A stretch of DNA of 64,000 bases from Sphingomonas soli NBRC 100801 (lineage in GTDB: Bacteria > Pseudomonadota > Alphaproteobacteria > Sphingomonadales > Sphingomonadaceae). The DNA lies in the NCBI RefSeq assembly GCF_001591025.1, contig NZ_BCTZ01000001.1, forward strand, positions 1 to 64,000, read 5' to 3'. Shown here in pieces: positions 54,575 to 61,748 of the stretch. The notes beneath the pieces were generated by a model. It was not told the DNA's origin and made no database searches. It saw nothing but the letters and a program-made list of their open reading frames with translations. The number at the start of each line of letters is the position of its first letter. Within the stretch, counting starts at the first letter, position 1. A program made the translations under genes and the position numbers.

Positions 54575-56099
54575 CGGGATTTCGCGCCGCGGGTTGATCG
54601 GCGCGGGAGCGGCGTTGACCTTGCTACCGGGAGCCGCGCTCGCTTTGGGCGATCCCGTGGTCGATACGCCGGCAGGCCGGTTCCTTGGCGAGAACGCGGA
54701 TGGCGTGCAGCGCTTCCTGGGCATTCGATACGGGACTGCAGAGCGCTTTTGCGCGCCGGTGGCGGCGGCCCCGGCCGGCACTGTCGAGGCTCGGAAATTC
54801 GGGCCGATCTGCCCACAACGGGGGCTTGCCGGGCTACAGTCCGAAGACTGCCTGTTCCTCAACATCTGGACGCCCGGGGCAGACCGTCGCGCGAAGCGGC
54901 CGGTGATGGTCTATTTCCATGGCGGCGCCTATTCGAACGGCAGCGTCACCGCCCCGACCACGCATGGCGGCCCGCTGGCGGGAGCCGAGGATGTGGTGGT
55001 CGTTACCGTGAACCATCGGCTCAATGCGCTGGGTTATCTCTACCTCGCCGGGCTGGATTCACGTTTCGCGGATAGCGGGAATCTGGGGCAGCTTGATCTG
55101 ATCCTCGCGCTACAATGGGTGCGCGATCACATCGCGGCGTTTGGCGGCGATCCCGGAAGGGTGATGGTGTTCGGCCAATCGGGCGGTGGCGCCAAGATCG
55201 CGACGCTGATGGGGATGCCAGCTGCCAAGGGGCTGTTTCACAGCGCGGCGACGATGAGCGGGCAGCAGGTCACGGCATCGGGGCCGCTCAATGCGCGGCG
55301 GCGCACCCAAGCATATCTGGCTCGGCTGGGTGTGCGGGAGACCGATCTGGAGCAATTGCTGTGGCTCCCTGTCGGCAAGTTGATCGAGGCGACCGATGCG
55401 GAGGATCCGATCCTGGGCGGGGGCGTCTATTTCGGGCCGGTGCTCGATATGAAGTGGCTGACCCGCCACCCGTTCTGGCCCGATCCCAATCCGCAATCGA
55501 ACCATATTCCGATGATCCTGGGCAACACGCGCGATGAGACGCGGGCGTTTGTCGGGCCGGAGAAGGTGAAGGGGCTGGATTGGAGCAATATCGCGGCGCG
55601 GATGGCTCCGGAATTGCGCACCGATCTGCTGCCCGAATGGATCGTCGATCAGTATCGGGCACGTTTTCCATCCGACAGGCCCGAGCAGATTTTCTACCGC
55701 GCGACCACCGCCGGGCGAAGCTGGCCGGGACAGGTGATTGAGGCCGATGCTCGCGCCGCGGCGGGCGCGAAGGCGACCTGGGTCTATCAGTTCGATTACC
55801 AGTCGCCGGTCATGCCCGAGCGCGGGGCACCGCATGCAGGGGATATCCCGCTGGTGTTCGGCACGCTGGGCGCGGAAGGGTCGATCAGCGGCACGGGGCC
55901 GGCGGCGCAGAAGCTCAGCCGGCAGATGATGGGCGCGTTCGCATCGCTGGCGAGGACCGGCAGGCCGGGCTGGGCGCCCTATACGCTGCCCAAGCGCGCG
56001 ACGATGGTGTTCGACGTGCAGAGCCGGGTCGTGAACGATCCGCGCAAGTGGGAGCGCGAGCTGTTTGCGCGGGTGCCGTATATCCAGCCGGGGTCGTAG
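54561..56099 (+). CDS. Exported type-B carboxylesterase
   Basis: The 512-residue protein starts at 54561, overlapping kdgK. It has a twin-arginine signal (SRRGLIGAGAALTLLPGAAL), so it probably acts in the periplasm. The carboxylesterase-B signatures are LGIRYGTAERF, SEDCLFLNIWTPGADRRAKR, VMVYFHGGAYSNGS for the oxyanion hole, and a nucleophile elbow GQSGGG (Ser near residue 207) instead of the common GESAGG. The catalytic His is in GAPHAGDIPLVFG (about 425). In this context it could remove ester groups (methyl, acetyl or feruloyl) from pectic oligomers before the lyase or uptake step; the substrate is inferred. Confidence 0.85.
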   Translation: MSADDGISRRGLIGAGAALTLLPGAALALGDPVVDTPAGRFLGENADGVQRFLGIRYGTAERFCAPVAAAPAGTVEARKFGPICPQRGLAGLQSEDCLFLNIWTPGADRRAKRPVMVYFHGGAYSNGSVTAPTTHGGPLAGAEDVVVVTVNHRLNALGYLYLAGLDSRFADSGNLGQLDLILALQWVRDHIAAFGGDPGRVMVFGQSGGGAKIATLMGMPAAKGLFHSAATMSGQQVTASGPLNARRRTQAYLARLGVRETDLEQLLWLPVGKLIEATDAEDPILGGGVYFGPVLDMKWLTRHPFWPDPNPQSNHIPMILGNTRDETRAFVGPEKVKGLDWSNIAARMAPELRTDLLPEWIVDQYRARFPSDRPEQIFYRATTAGRSWPGQVIEADARAAAGAKATWVYQFDYQSPVMPERGAPHAGDIPLVFGTLGAEGSISGTGPAAQKLSRQMMGAFASLARTGRPGWAPYTLPKRATMVFDVQSRVVNDPRKWERELFARVPYIQPGS

Positions 56100-56120
56100 G
56101 GGCGGATGATCGGGGTTTTG

Positions 56121-56146
56121 CATTCCTCCCCCTTCGGGGAGGAATG
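56121..56146. terminator. Terminator hairpin between esterase and pectate lyase genes
   Basis: CATTCCTCCCC-CTTCG-GGGAGGAATG forms a stem with a tetraloop-like centre, in the gap between convergent genes. A GGTTTTG precedes it on the left side. Confidence 0.75.
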
Positions 56147-56152
56147 GGAATA

Positions 56153-57505
56153 TTACTGCTTGCCGTCGCCCCGCATCGCCTGATCGCGGCCGCTTAGCGA
56201 TTCCCGGATCGCGGCGGTCTGGCCGGGATAGCGGCCAGACTTCGGCTCCATCGTGTCGAGGTTCCAATCGGCTTCGACGAACGGCGCGCGGGTGGGTTTG
56301 AAATCGGGATAGGCGCTGACCTGCTTCTCGTCGTCGATGATCTCGCCGCGGCCCTCGGCGACGAAGAACAGCACGCGGATGTCGTCGGCATCGCGATCCC
56401 AGGGGCGAGCACCGGCGGTGCCGAGCAGGCTGGTCTCGACGTCGATCGAAGGGAGGACGGTAATACCGGCAAGGCTCGCCAGCGGCTGCTTCGCTTCGAT
56501 CAGTTTCGCGCGGGTTTCGCCGTAGCGGCCGAACATCGGGAGCTTGTTGCCATGCCGGTTCACGGCGCGGTTGTCCTTGCCGTAATAGGCCAGATCGCCA
56601 TCGCCGCCGAGCATGAGGAACGACAGTCCCTCATCGGTGTCGTTGCCGCCGCGCAGCACGTTGCCGACTGCGGTGATCTCGCCGGTGACATAGGGGTGAT
56701 CGCCCCATTCGAGCGCCATCAGGTTGTAATGCACCGCGCGGTGGCCGGGGTTGTAGATCAGGTTGTTGACCATCAGCACCTGCGCGCCGCCCTTCACCAG
56801 CGGATGCCGCTCGACATTGTGCGCCCAGACGTTGCGGTAAAAGACGATGCCGGTGGCGTTGTCGTGGATCAGCGAGCCCTTGCTGTGCTCGCCCTTCGGG
56901 TGTGAGCTGTCGGCCAGCCCTTCGGCGGCGAGATTGTTCGAGAAGGTGATGTTGCGGCTGGTATGCTCGCGCCATTCCTTGACGTCCTTGCCGTCGAAGC
57001 GCGGGCCCGAGGCGGACATGTTTTCGTCGATCGCCCAGGTGAAGGTGTTGTGATCCAGGATCACGTTGCGCGCGGCGACGGTGGAGAGCGCATCGGCCTC
57101 CCAGCCGCTGCGCTTGGGCTGGCCATCGGCCCCGGTGCGCACGCGGATGTGGCGGATGATGACGTCGTGCGTCTTCACGTCGATCCCGGTCTTGATCAGC
57201 GTGATACCGGGCGAGGGGGCGGTTTGCCCCGCGATCGTCAGATAGGGTTCGGTGATCGCGATCGTAGTGCGGCGCATGTCGATCACGCCGCCGACCTCAA
57301 ACACCACGATGCGCGGCCCTTTGGCCTCGACCGCCGCCTTGAACGAGCCGGGGCCGTCGGCATCCAGATTGGTGACGCGGATGATCTGCCCGCCGCGCCC
57401 GCCCGGCGTTTCGGCGGCGGGACCGACCGCTCCGGGAAAGGCCGTCTGCGCCTGTGCCGGAGCGACCGCCAGCAGAAGGGCGAGGGGAAATGCGAACAGC
57501 TTCAT
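56153..57505 (-). CDS. Secreted pectate lyase (PL1-like)
   Basis: The 450-residue protein starts at 57505 after a GAGAGG site. Its signal is MKLFAFPLALLLAVAPAQAQ. The mature enzyme shows PL1-type motifs: AFPGAVGPAAETPGGRGGQI, IVVFEVGGVIDMRRTTIAIT, LTIAGQTAPSPGITLI, VIIRHIRVRTG and the VILDHNTFTWAIDENMS segment with catalytic/calcium-binding residues. It cleaves polygalacturonate by beta-elimination, yielding unsaturated products that KduI and KduD metabolise. The gene is divergent from the LacI regulator and its upstream DNA carries the shared ACCGGT motifs. Confidence 0.9.
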   Translation of the reverse strand: MKLFAFPLALLLAVAPAQAQTAFPGAVGPAAETPGGRGGQIIRVTNLDADGPGSFKAAVEAKGPRIVVFEVGGVIDMRRTTIAITEPYLTIAGQTAPSPGITLIKTGIDVKTHDVIIRHIRVRTGADGQPKRSGWEADALSTVAARNVILDHNTFTWAIDENMSASGPRFDGKDVKEWREHTSRNITFSNNLAAEGLADSSHPKGEHSKGSLIHDNATGIVFYRNVWAHNVERHPLVKGGAQVLMVNNLIYNPGHRAVHYNLMALEWGDHPYVTGEITAVGNVLRGGNDTDEGLSFLMLGGDGDLAYYGKDNRAVNRHGNKLPMFGRYGETRAKLIEAKQPLASLAGITVLPSIDVETSLLGTAGARPWDRDADDIRVLFFVAEGRGEIIDDEKQVSAYPDFKPTRAPFVEADWNLDTMEPKSGRYPGQTAAIRESLSGRDQAMRGDGKQ

Positions 57506-57527
57506 CAACCTCTCCATCATCCGGTTT

Positions 57528-57552
57528 ATGATACCGGTTACCTTACCGGTAT
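57528..57552. promoter_or_regulatory. Putative LacI-type operators between pectate lyase and regulator genes
   Basis: Two overlapping ACCGGT cores lie side by side: ATGATACCGGTTACC (57528-57542) and TTACCGGTAT (57543-57552). They sit 23 bases upstream of the lyase start and resemble the sites in the TonB/hydratase divergent region. Confidence 0.55.
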
Positions 57553-57640
57553 TGCCCCTGTTTTTCCGGGTGCGCAAGCGATGTGGCGATTGTCCACGGG
57601 ACAGTATCGCTTTGGCTCGCGAGCCATTATAGCCCAAGCA

Positions 57641-58669
57641 ATGCGGAGAACCGGCAAACCCACCATCAACGATGTCGCGCGGATCGCCGGCGTTTCCAAG
57701 AAGACCGTGAGCCGCGTGATCAATCGCTCGCCGCTGCTCAACGAAGATACGCGCGGCAAGGTGGAGGCCGTGATCGCGGAACTGGGCTATGTGCCCAATG
57801 TCCAGGCGCGCGCGCTGGCGCTCAGGCGAAATTTCCTGATCGGGCTGATCCACGACAATCCCAATGCCCAGATGGTGATGAACGTGCAGGCCGGCATGCT
57901 GGAGGCGATGCGCGAGACGGAGTTCGAACTGATCGTTCGCCCGATCGATCGCGGTTCATCGACCATGCTGGAGGATGTTCGCAACTTTCTGGAGCGGCAG
58001 CGCCCCTATGGCGTGATGATCCTGCCGCCCATCTCCGAGAACGACATGCTGGCCGAGGTCTGCAAGGATCTGGGCATTCGTTATGTCCGCATGGGTTCGG
58101 CTACGCTTGATGATCCCGAGCACATGGTCGCGTCGAACGATCGCGAAGTCGTGATCGAGGCGGTGAACCATCTTATCAAGCTGGGCCATCGGCGGATCGG
58201 GCTGATCGCGGGTCCTCATGGCTTCCGCTCGGCCCGCGAGCGGCGCAAGGGATTTGAAGAGGCGCTGGCGGCGGCGGATATCAAGCTTCCGCGCAGCCTG
58301 ATTGCCGATGGCAATTACACGTTCGAATCCGGGCTGGCGGCGGCGGATCGCTTGCTGGACCTGTCGCCGCGTCCGACCGCCATCTTCGCTTCGAACGACG
58401 AAATGGGCGCGGCAACGCTGCACGCGGCGCGGCGGCGCGGGATGACGGTGCCCGACGATCTTTCGATCATCGGCTTCGACGATACAGCGATCTCGCGCCA
58501 TATCTGGCCGCCAATGACGACGGTGCACTGGCCGATCATCTCGATGGCGCGGTCGGCGGCGCTCAAGCTGCTAGCCGACTTCTTCGGCGACGACATTGCG
58601 AGCGAAGAACCGTCGCTGTTCACCTCGACGCTGATCCACCGGGCGAGCGTGGCGCCACCGCGCGAATAG
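57641..58669 (+). CDS. LacI-family transcriptional regulator of the uronate locus
   Basis: The 342-residue protein starts at 57641 (MRRTGKPTINDVARIAGVSK). The helix-turn-helix TINDVARIAGVSKKTVSRVI is followed by the hinge helix (VPNVQARALALRR) and a periplasmic-binding-protein-like sugar domain (LIGLIHDNPNAQMVMNVQAG, GHRRIGLIAGP, PTAIFASNDEMGAATLHAAR, DLSIIGFDDTAISRHIWPPM). It most likely binds the ACCGGT motifs in this locus and responds to a uronate intermediate such as 2-keto-3-deoxygluconate, though the ligand cannot be read from sequence. It converges with the small cluster to its right. Confidence 0.9.
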   Translation: MRRTGKPTINDVARIAGVSKKTVSRVINRSPLLNEDTRGKVEAVIAELGYVPNVQARALALRRNFLIGLIHDNPNAQMVMNVQAGMLEAMRETEFELIVRPIDRGSSTMLEDVRNFLERQRPYGVMILPPISENDMLAEVCKDLGIRYVRMGSATLDDPEHMVASNDREVVIEAVNHLIKLGHRRIGLIAGPHGFRSARERRKGFEEALAAADIKLPRSLIADGNYTFESGLAAADRLLDLSPRPTAIFASNDEMGAATLHAARRRGMTVPDDLSIIGFDDTAISRHIWPPMTTVHWPIISMARSAALKLLADFFGDDIASEEPSLFTSTLIHRASVAPPRE

Positions 58670-58672
58670 CTT

Positions 58673-59020
58673 TTATGGTGAGACGATGGGGGCGAGATTG
58701 CCGATCGCGTAGAGCAAAAGGCCGAGAAGAGCCATCGTCAGCGACCCGAACCAGAGCATCCAAGCCCAATATCTGATGGGCTCGTCGGCACGCACGATAT
58801 CGGCGCGCCAAAGCGGAAGCTGCCCCGTGCGGAAGCCGTCGAACACATAGGCGGCCATTGCCGCGCAGAACGGCCCGCACAGGGTGATGGTCAGCCAATA
58901 TTGTGCTCCGGGCAGCCCCTCGGCGAGCAGCCGGACCGCCAGATAGAACAGGATGCTGAGCGGAGCGACGATCCCCAGCGTTACTGCCAAGCGTCGCAAA
59001 ATGGCGGGCCAGCTGTCCAT
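58673..59020 (-). CDS. Small membrane protein, unknown function
   Basis: The 115-residue protein is taken from the ATG at 59020 (MDSWPAILRRLAVTLGIVAP). Three hydrophobic segments are visible (AVTLGIVAPLSILFYLAVRL, YWLTITLCGPFCAAMAAYV and MLWFGSLTMALLGLLLYAIG). It is 23 bases downstream of an exported-protein gene and probably co-transcribed. No family is recognised. Confidence 0.65.
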   Translation of the reverse strand: MDSWPAILRRLAVTLGIVAPLSILFYLAVRLLAEGLPGAQYWLTITLCGPFCAAMAAYVFDGFRTGQLPLWRADIVRADEPIRYWAWMLWFGSLTMALLGLLLYAIGNLAPIVSP

Positions 59021-59043
59021 AGCAGGGTGCGGCGATCCGGCGA

Positions 59044-59643
59044 TCAGCGGCTGTGCGGCGGCAACAGCCCGTATAGCAATGTGCCGGTGGCTGTGCCGTT
59101 GTCGTGCCGGGTGAGCGACAGGCGCAAGCGCTGAACACTGCCGCCAGCGGAGCGCTCCCATACCCAGATCGCATCCCGCTCTCCGCCAGCGGGCTTTTCG
59201 ATCTGCTTGAAAGCGGGCGTCGCGCGTGCGGCCCAGCGATCCATTGCCTCGTCCAGCTTGCCAATCCGCGCGACGGGGACGCTTGCGCCGATCTGGCAGG
59301 CACTGCCTGCCTGCTTGAGGTCGCGCCCGACCACCAACACCGCGTCGGCAAGTTCAAACATCCACCATGACATCCCCGGTCCGCCACCAAGCGCTTCGCG
59401 ATTTTCGCCAGTGACTTCGACGAATCCAGCCTGCGTGGCTGCCTCCGCCAGTGAATCACCGCTTTCGATTACGGGGACGCAGACATCGCTGAGGCCCGCG
59501 AGAACGATTTGCCCCAGGTCGGGATCAAACTGGGCCTGGGCTGGAGCGGCGACAGACAAGAGGATCGCAGCGCCGCCGAAGACCATGCGCCGGACGAGCT
59601 TGAGAAGCTGCGAGGCTTGCGACGAGGATGGTTTCGTTATCAT
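59044..59643 (-). CDS. Exported protein of a small sphingomonad family, unknown function
   Basis: The 199-residue protein begins MITKPSSSQASQLLKLVRRM and continues with a hydrophobic signal (VFGGAAILLSVAAPAQAQ). The mature part contains LSDVCVPVIESGDSLAEAAT and a second Cys in AGSACQIGA, compatible with one disulfide. The N-terminal pattern and promoter block match those of the gene at 60779-61312, and the mature domains share a Cys / AAT(x)AGF / Cys spacing. The two therefore look like old paralogues. The function is unknown. Confidence 0.7.
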   Translation of the reverse strand: MITKPSSSQASQLLKLVRRMVFGGAAILLSVAAPAQAQFDPDLGQIVLAGLSDVCVPVIESGDSLAEAATQAGFVEVTGENREALGGGPGMSWWMFELADAVLVVGRDLKQAGSACQIGASVPVARIGKLDEAMDRWAARATPAFKQIEKPAGGERDAIWVWERSAGGSVQRLRLSLTRHDNGTATGTLLYGLLPPHSR

Positions 59644-59695
59644 GCCTGGCTGTTCAACCTCCGCTCACTGCCGGGATCATCGCCCGACCTCTGGC

Positions 59696-59733
59696 GTGAA
59701 ACCCCTTGGGCGCTCAAATGACAAACATCGTTA
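59696..59733 (-). promoter_or_regulatory. Candidate promoter, first copy of a duplicated block
   Basis: Read leftwards, TTGTCA (59719-59724) and TTTCAC (59696-59701) are 17 bases apart, as -35 and -10 boxes should be. The upstream block ATGTTTGTCATTTGAG and the GGCGTGAAA part recur at 61394-61434 in front of another gene of the cluster. Confidence 0.55.
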
Positions 59734-59801
59734 TGCCTGCATGGTCTCTGGCCAGGCCGCGATCAATCGGGATCACTTGTTGATAAGGCGACGCTGCGGC
59801 T

Positions 59802-60428
59802 TCATGGCCGCGCCGGCGTTCTGGCGATGCTGCCGCGCATTGCGCCAAAGTCTGCCTCGGCGGCCTGCCAGTGCGCACGGGCGGAGACCGCATCCTTGGC
59901 CGCTAGCGAACAGTTCAGGTTCACGGTCTGCGGACCGGCGGAAATCACCGACGCCTGACGGATGACATAGGACAGGTCCAGGCTGCGGAGCTCGGCGTCG
60001 TCCACTTCATAGGCAATTACACAGGAATGCCGTGGCCCGAGTTCGCCATCGTCGGTCGCGCCCGCAAGATAGGTCTTGTTCTTGAGCGGTTGGCCGGGCG
60101 GATATGCAGTATCCTCGCATACGGAGCGAACCCATTTGGGGTCGGCCCCCAATTCCTGGATCGTGGCGGCGACGTCTTCGCCATCGGGCCCGGTTCGTGC
60201 CGAACAGATGCGGTAGATTCCTCCCGTGCTGCTTTCGACCGAAAGGCCGGTCTGCCCGTCGGTTCCCGGCGGCCCGACAGCAAAGCCCTCGGCCAGCGCC
60301 ATGGAGAGCCCGGCTTCCTTGTCGATCCAGTGGCGCTGGGGCGTTACCTGCGCACCGTGAAAGGCAGCGACACTGGACCCGATAAACGTTGCGGCAAAGA
60401 TCGGGAGAATCGCATGCAGGAAGCGCAT
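59802..60428 (-). CDS. Exported protein of unknown function
   Basis: The 208-residue protein has a signal peptide (MRFLHAILPIFAATFIGSSV ending VAA). Four Cys residues (ICSAR, VCEDT, SCVIAY, NCSLA) probably pair as disulfides in the periplasm. Other segments are IDKEAGLSMALAEGFAVGPP and QELGADPKWVRSVC. It is six bases downstream of the next small gene and part of the leftward cluster. I recognise no family. Confidence 0.65.
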   Translation of the reverse strand: MRFLHAILPIFAATFIGSSVAAFHGAQVTPQRHWIDKEAGLSMALAEGFAVGPPGTDGQTGLSVESSTGGIYRICSARTGPDGEDVAATIQELGADPKWVRSVCEDTAYPPGQPLKNKTYLAGATDDGELGPRHSCVIAYEVDDAELRSLDLSYVIRQASVISAGPQTVNLNCSLAAKDAVSARAHWQAAEADFGAMRGSIARTPARP

Positions 60429-60434
60429 GACGCT

Positions 60435-60782
60435 TCAGCCGTCCAGCTTGCGCGCCGCGTCGAGCAGCGTGTCATTGCCCCGCAACGCACCGATGATCGC
60501 GCCGCATTTCGCCATCACGGCTCGTTCCGCTTCGCCCCCCGGCAATTTCGGTTTCAGCTCGCCGAGAGCAGGGTCTCCCGTCACGCCAAGCTCCGCCAGC
60601 CGTTCGACGAACATGAGCGAGAATTCGCGGAGCACCCGGACATTCACTTCGTCCGACCCTTTGGCCGCCGCCCGATCCGCGAGAAGATCGAAGCCGGCCG
60701 CGCACAGGCGGACGCTATCCTTGTTACCAAGCAGCTCGACATGGCCGGAGAGCAGCAAGGCTGTGGCCAGAACGATCATCAT
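60435..60782 (-). CDS. Small exported protein, unknown function
   Basis: The 115-residue protein begins MMIVLATALLLSGHVELLGN, a short signal-like segment. It continues with RLCAAGFDLLADRAAAKGSD, a helix-rich body (REFSLMFVERLAELGVTG) and a second Cys (AKCGAIIGALRGND). It overlaps the upstream gene by four bases (ATGA). No catalytic motif is seen. It may be an accessory subunit of the neighbouring exported proteins. Confidence 0.65.
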   Translation of the reverse strand: MMIVLATALLLSGHVELLGNKDSVRLCAAGFDLLADRAAAKGSDEVNVRVLREFSLMFVERLAELGVTGDPALGELKPKLPGGEAERAVMAKCGAIIGALRGNDTLLDAARKLDG

Positions 60783-61312
60783 ACGCCCTCCCGCGAAAGT
60801 GTGAGGATCAAGATTCCATTGGGCCCCTTTTTCAGCTCAAGGAACGCTCCGCCGTTCGATCCGTCAAGGAGCACGTCCTTTTGCAGAGCCGGGGGATAAT
60901 GATCGAGGTCGAAGCCGTACCTCGCGCCCCATTGGGCAAGGTGATTGGCGATGGGGATGGGTTGGGCGTCCGGACCGATCAGAAGGACTTCGCAGCTAAA
61001 TCCATCGGCCTTGATCGCCACGATGTTCGCACCCTGGTTCGCGTTCCATGTCTTTCGAGCTGGATCGTGCGAGAAGCCCGCGGCTTTGGCCTCGTTTCCG
61101 TTGATGTCGAAACCGCCGCGAACGGCAGAGCGGCAGAGATCGATGGCCGCGTCGATCCTGGTGGTAATCGCCGATTGCGCATGCGCGAGCGCGGGAGATG
61201 CGAGCGACAGCGCGAGAATCCCGGTTAGCGGCACGATTGCCCTGATTCGCCTCACGTGCCGGACGAGGTTCGGCATTTTCGAGGATTGCGAGGAAAGTGG
61301 CCTCTTCATCAT
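60779..61312 (-). CDS. Exported protein, likely paralogue of the 59.0 kb gene
   Basis: The 177-residue protein starts at 61312, 7 bases after GAGAGG. The N-terminus MMKRPLSSQSSKMPNLVRHV resembles that of the gene at 59044-59643. A signal ends PALAHAQS. The mature domain has LCRSAVRGGFDINGNEAKAA, GF, and FSCEVLLIGPDAQPI, with two Cys residues that could pair. It is the first gene of the leftward cluster and has the second copy of the duplicated promoter block upstream. Confidence 0.7.
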   Translation of the reverse strand: MMKRPLSSQSSKMPNLVRHVRRIRAIVPLTGILALSLASPALAHAQSAITTRIDAAIDLCRSAVRGGFDINGNEAKAAGFSHDPARKTWNANQGANIVAIKADGFSCEVLLIGPDAQPIPIANHLAQWGARYGFDLDHYPPALQKDVLLDGSNGGAFLELKKGPNGILILTLSREGV

Positions 61313-61396
61313 GCGCTGTCCTCTCACTCCCGCTCATTGCCTTGATGGTCACGGTTCCGGTCCGTTGCATCTCGGTCCGCTTGGCACCGGTGTGGC

Positions 61397-61434
61397 GTGA
61401 AAGCCGTCCGGCACTCAAATGACAAACATCGTTA
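61397..61434 (-). promoter_or_regulatory. Candidate promoter, second copy of the duplicated block
   Basis: TTGTCA (61420-61425) and TTTCAC (61397-61402) are 17 bases apart, as in the copy at 59.7 kb. The two copies share 21 identical bases across the -35 region and GGCGTGAAA over the -10, but differ in between. Confidence 0.55.
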
Positions 61435-61485
61435 GAAGCCCGCAAGGCTTCTATGCGGGTGGGGCAGAGTGCCGCTGGACGGGAA

Positions 61486-61541
61486 TGGTGCCGGTTGCAG
61501 GAATCGAACCCGCGACCTTCGGTTTACAAAACCGCTGCTCT
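61486..61541 (-). other. 3' fragment of tRNA-Thr(TGT), likely attachment site of an integrated element
   Basis: On the minus strand this reads the last 56 bases of a tRNA-Thr with CCA. The anticodon arm has TTTTGTAAA (anticodon TGT), the T-arm is GCGGGTTCGATTCCTGC, and the acceptor 3' strand AACCGGC-A-CCA is intact. The 5' half (acceptor 5' strand and D-arm up to GGTA) is absent; the sequence on its right is unrelated. A 3' tRNA remnant is what integrases leave at the far end of an element. By its orientation the element would lie to the right and the chromosome to the left. Confidence 0.75.
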
Positions 61542-61638
61542 CGGGTTCAAGGTAGACCAGCAACACAGCCGAAACCCGCAGAAATCCACGGGTTTTTCAC
61601 TATTAGGCGGGCCCGACTGCGGGGTCAAGGTCATTTTT

Positions 61639-61657
61639 GGGCACAAATAGGGGCACA
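61639..61657. repeat. Direct GGGCACA repeats near the tRNA remnant
   Basis: GGGCACA occurs at 61639-61645 and 61651-61657, 12 bases apart, about 100 bases inside the tRNA-Thr remnant. Such short direct repeats resemble the arm-type sites that tyrosine recombinases bind at element ends. The assignment is inferred. The remaining bases of 61542-61748 hold no gene. Confidence 0.4.
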
Positions 61658-61748
61658 GAAATAAGGTGGTGTTTTGCGAGCTTCGGATTCGACTGGATAG
61701 GGGTGATCCGCGGTCGATCTCGAAAGCTGTCGCTGCCGGAGGAGGTGG

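Noticed and set aside
61486-61541. Functional tRNA-Thr gene
   Set aside because: The acceptor 5' strand and D-arm are missing; only the 3' 56 bases match a tRNA.
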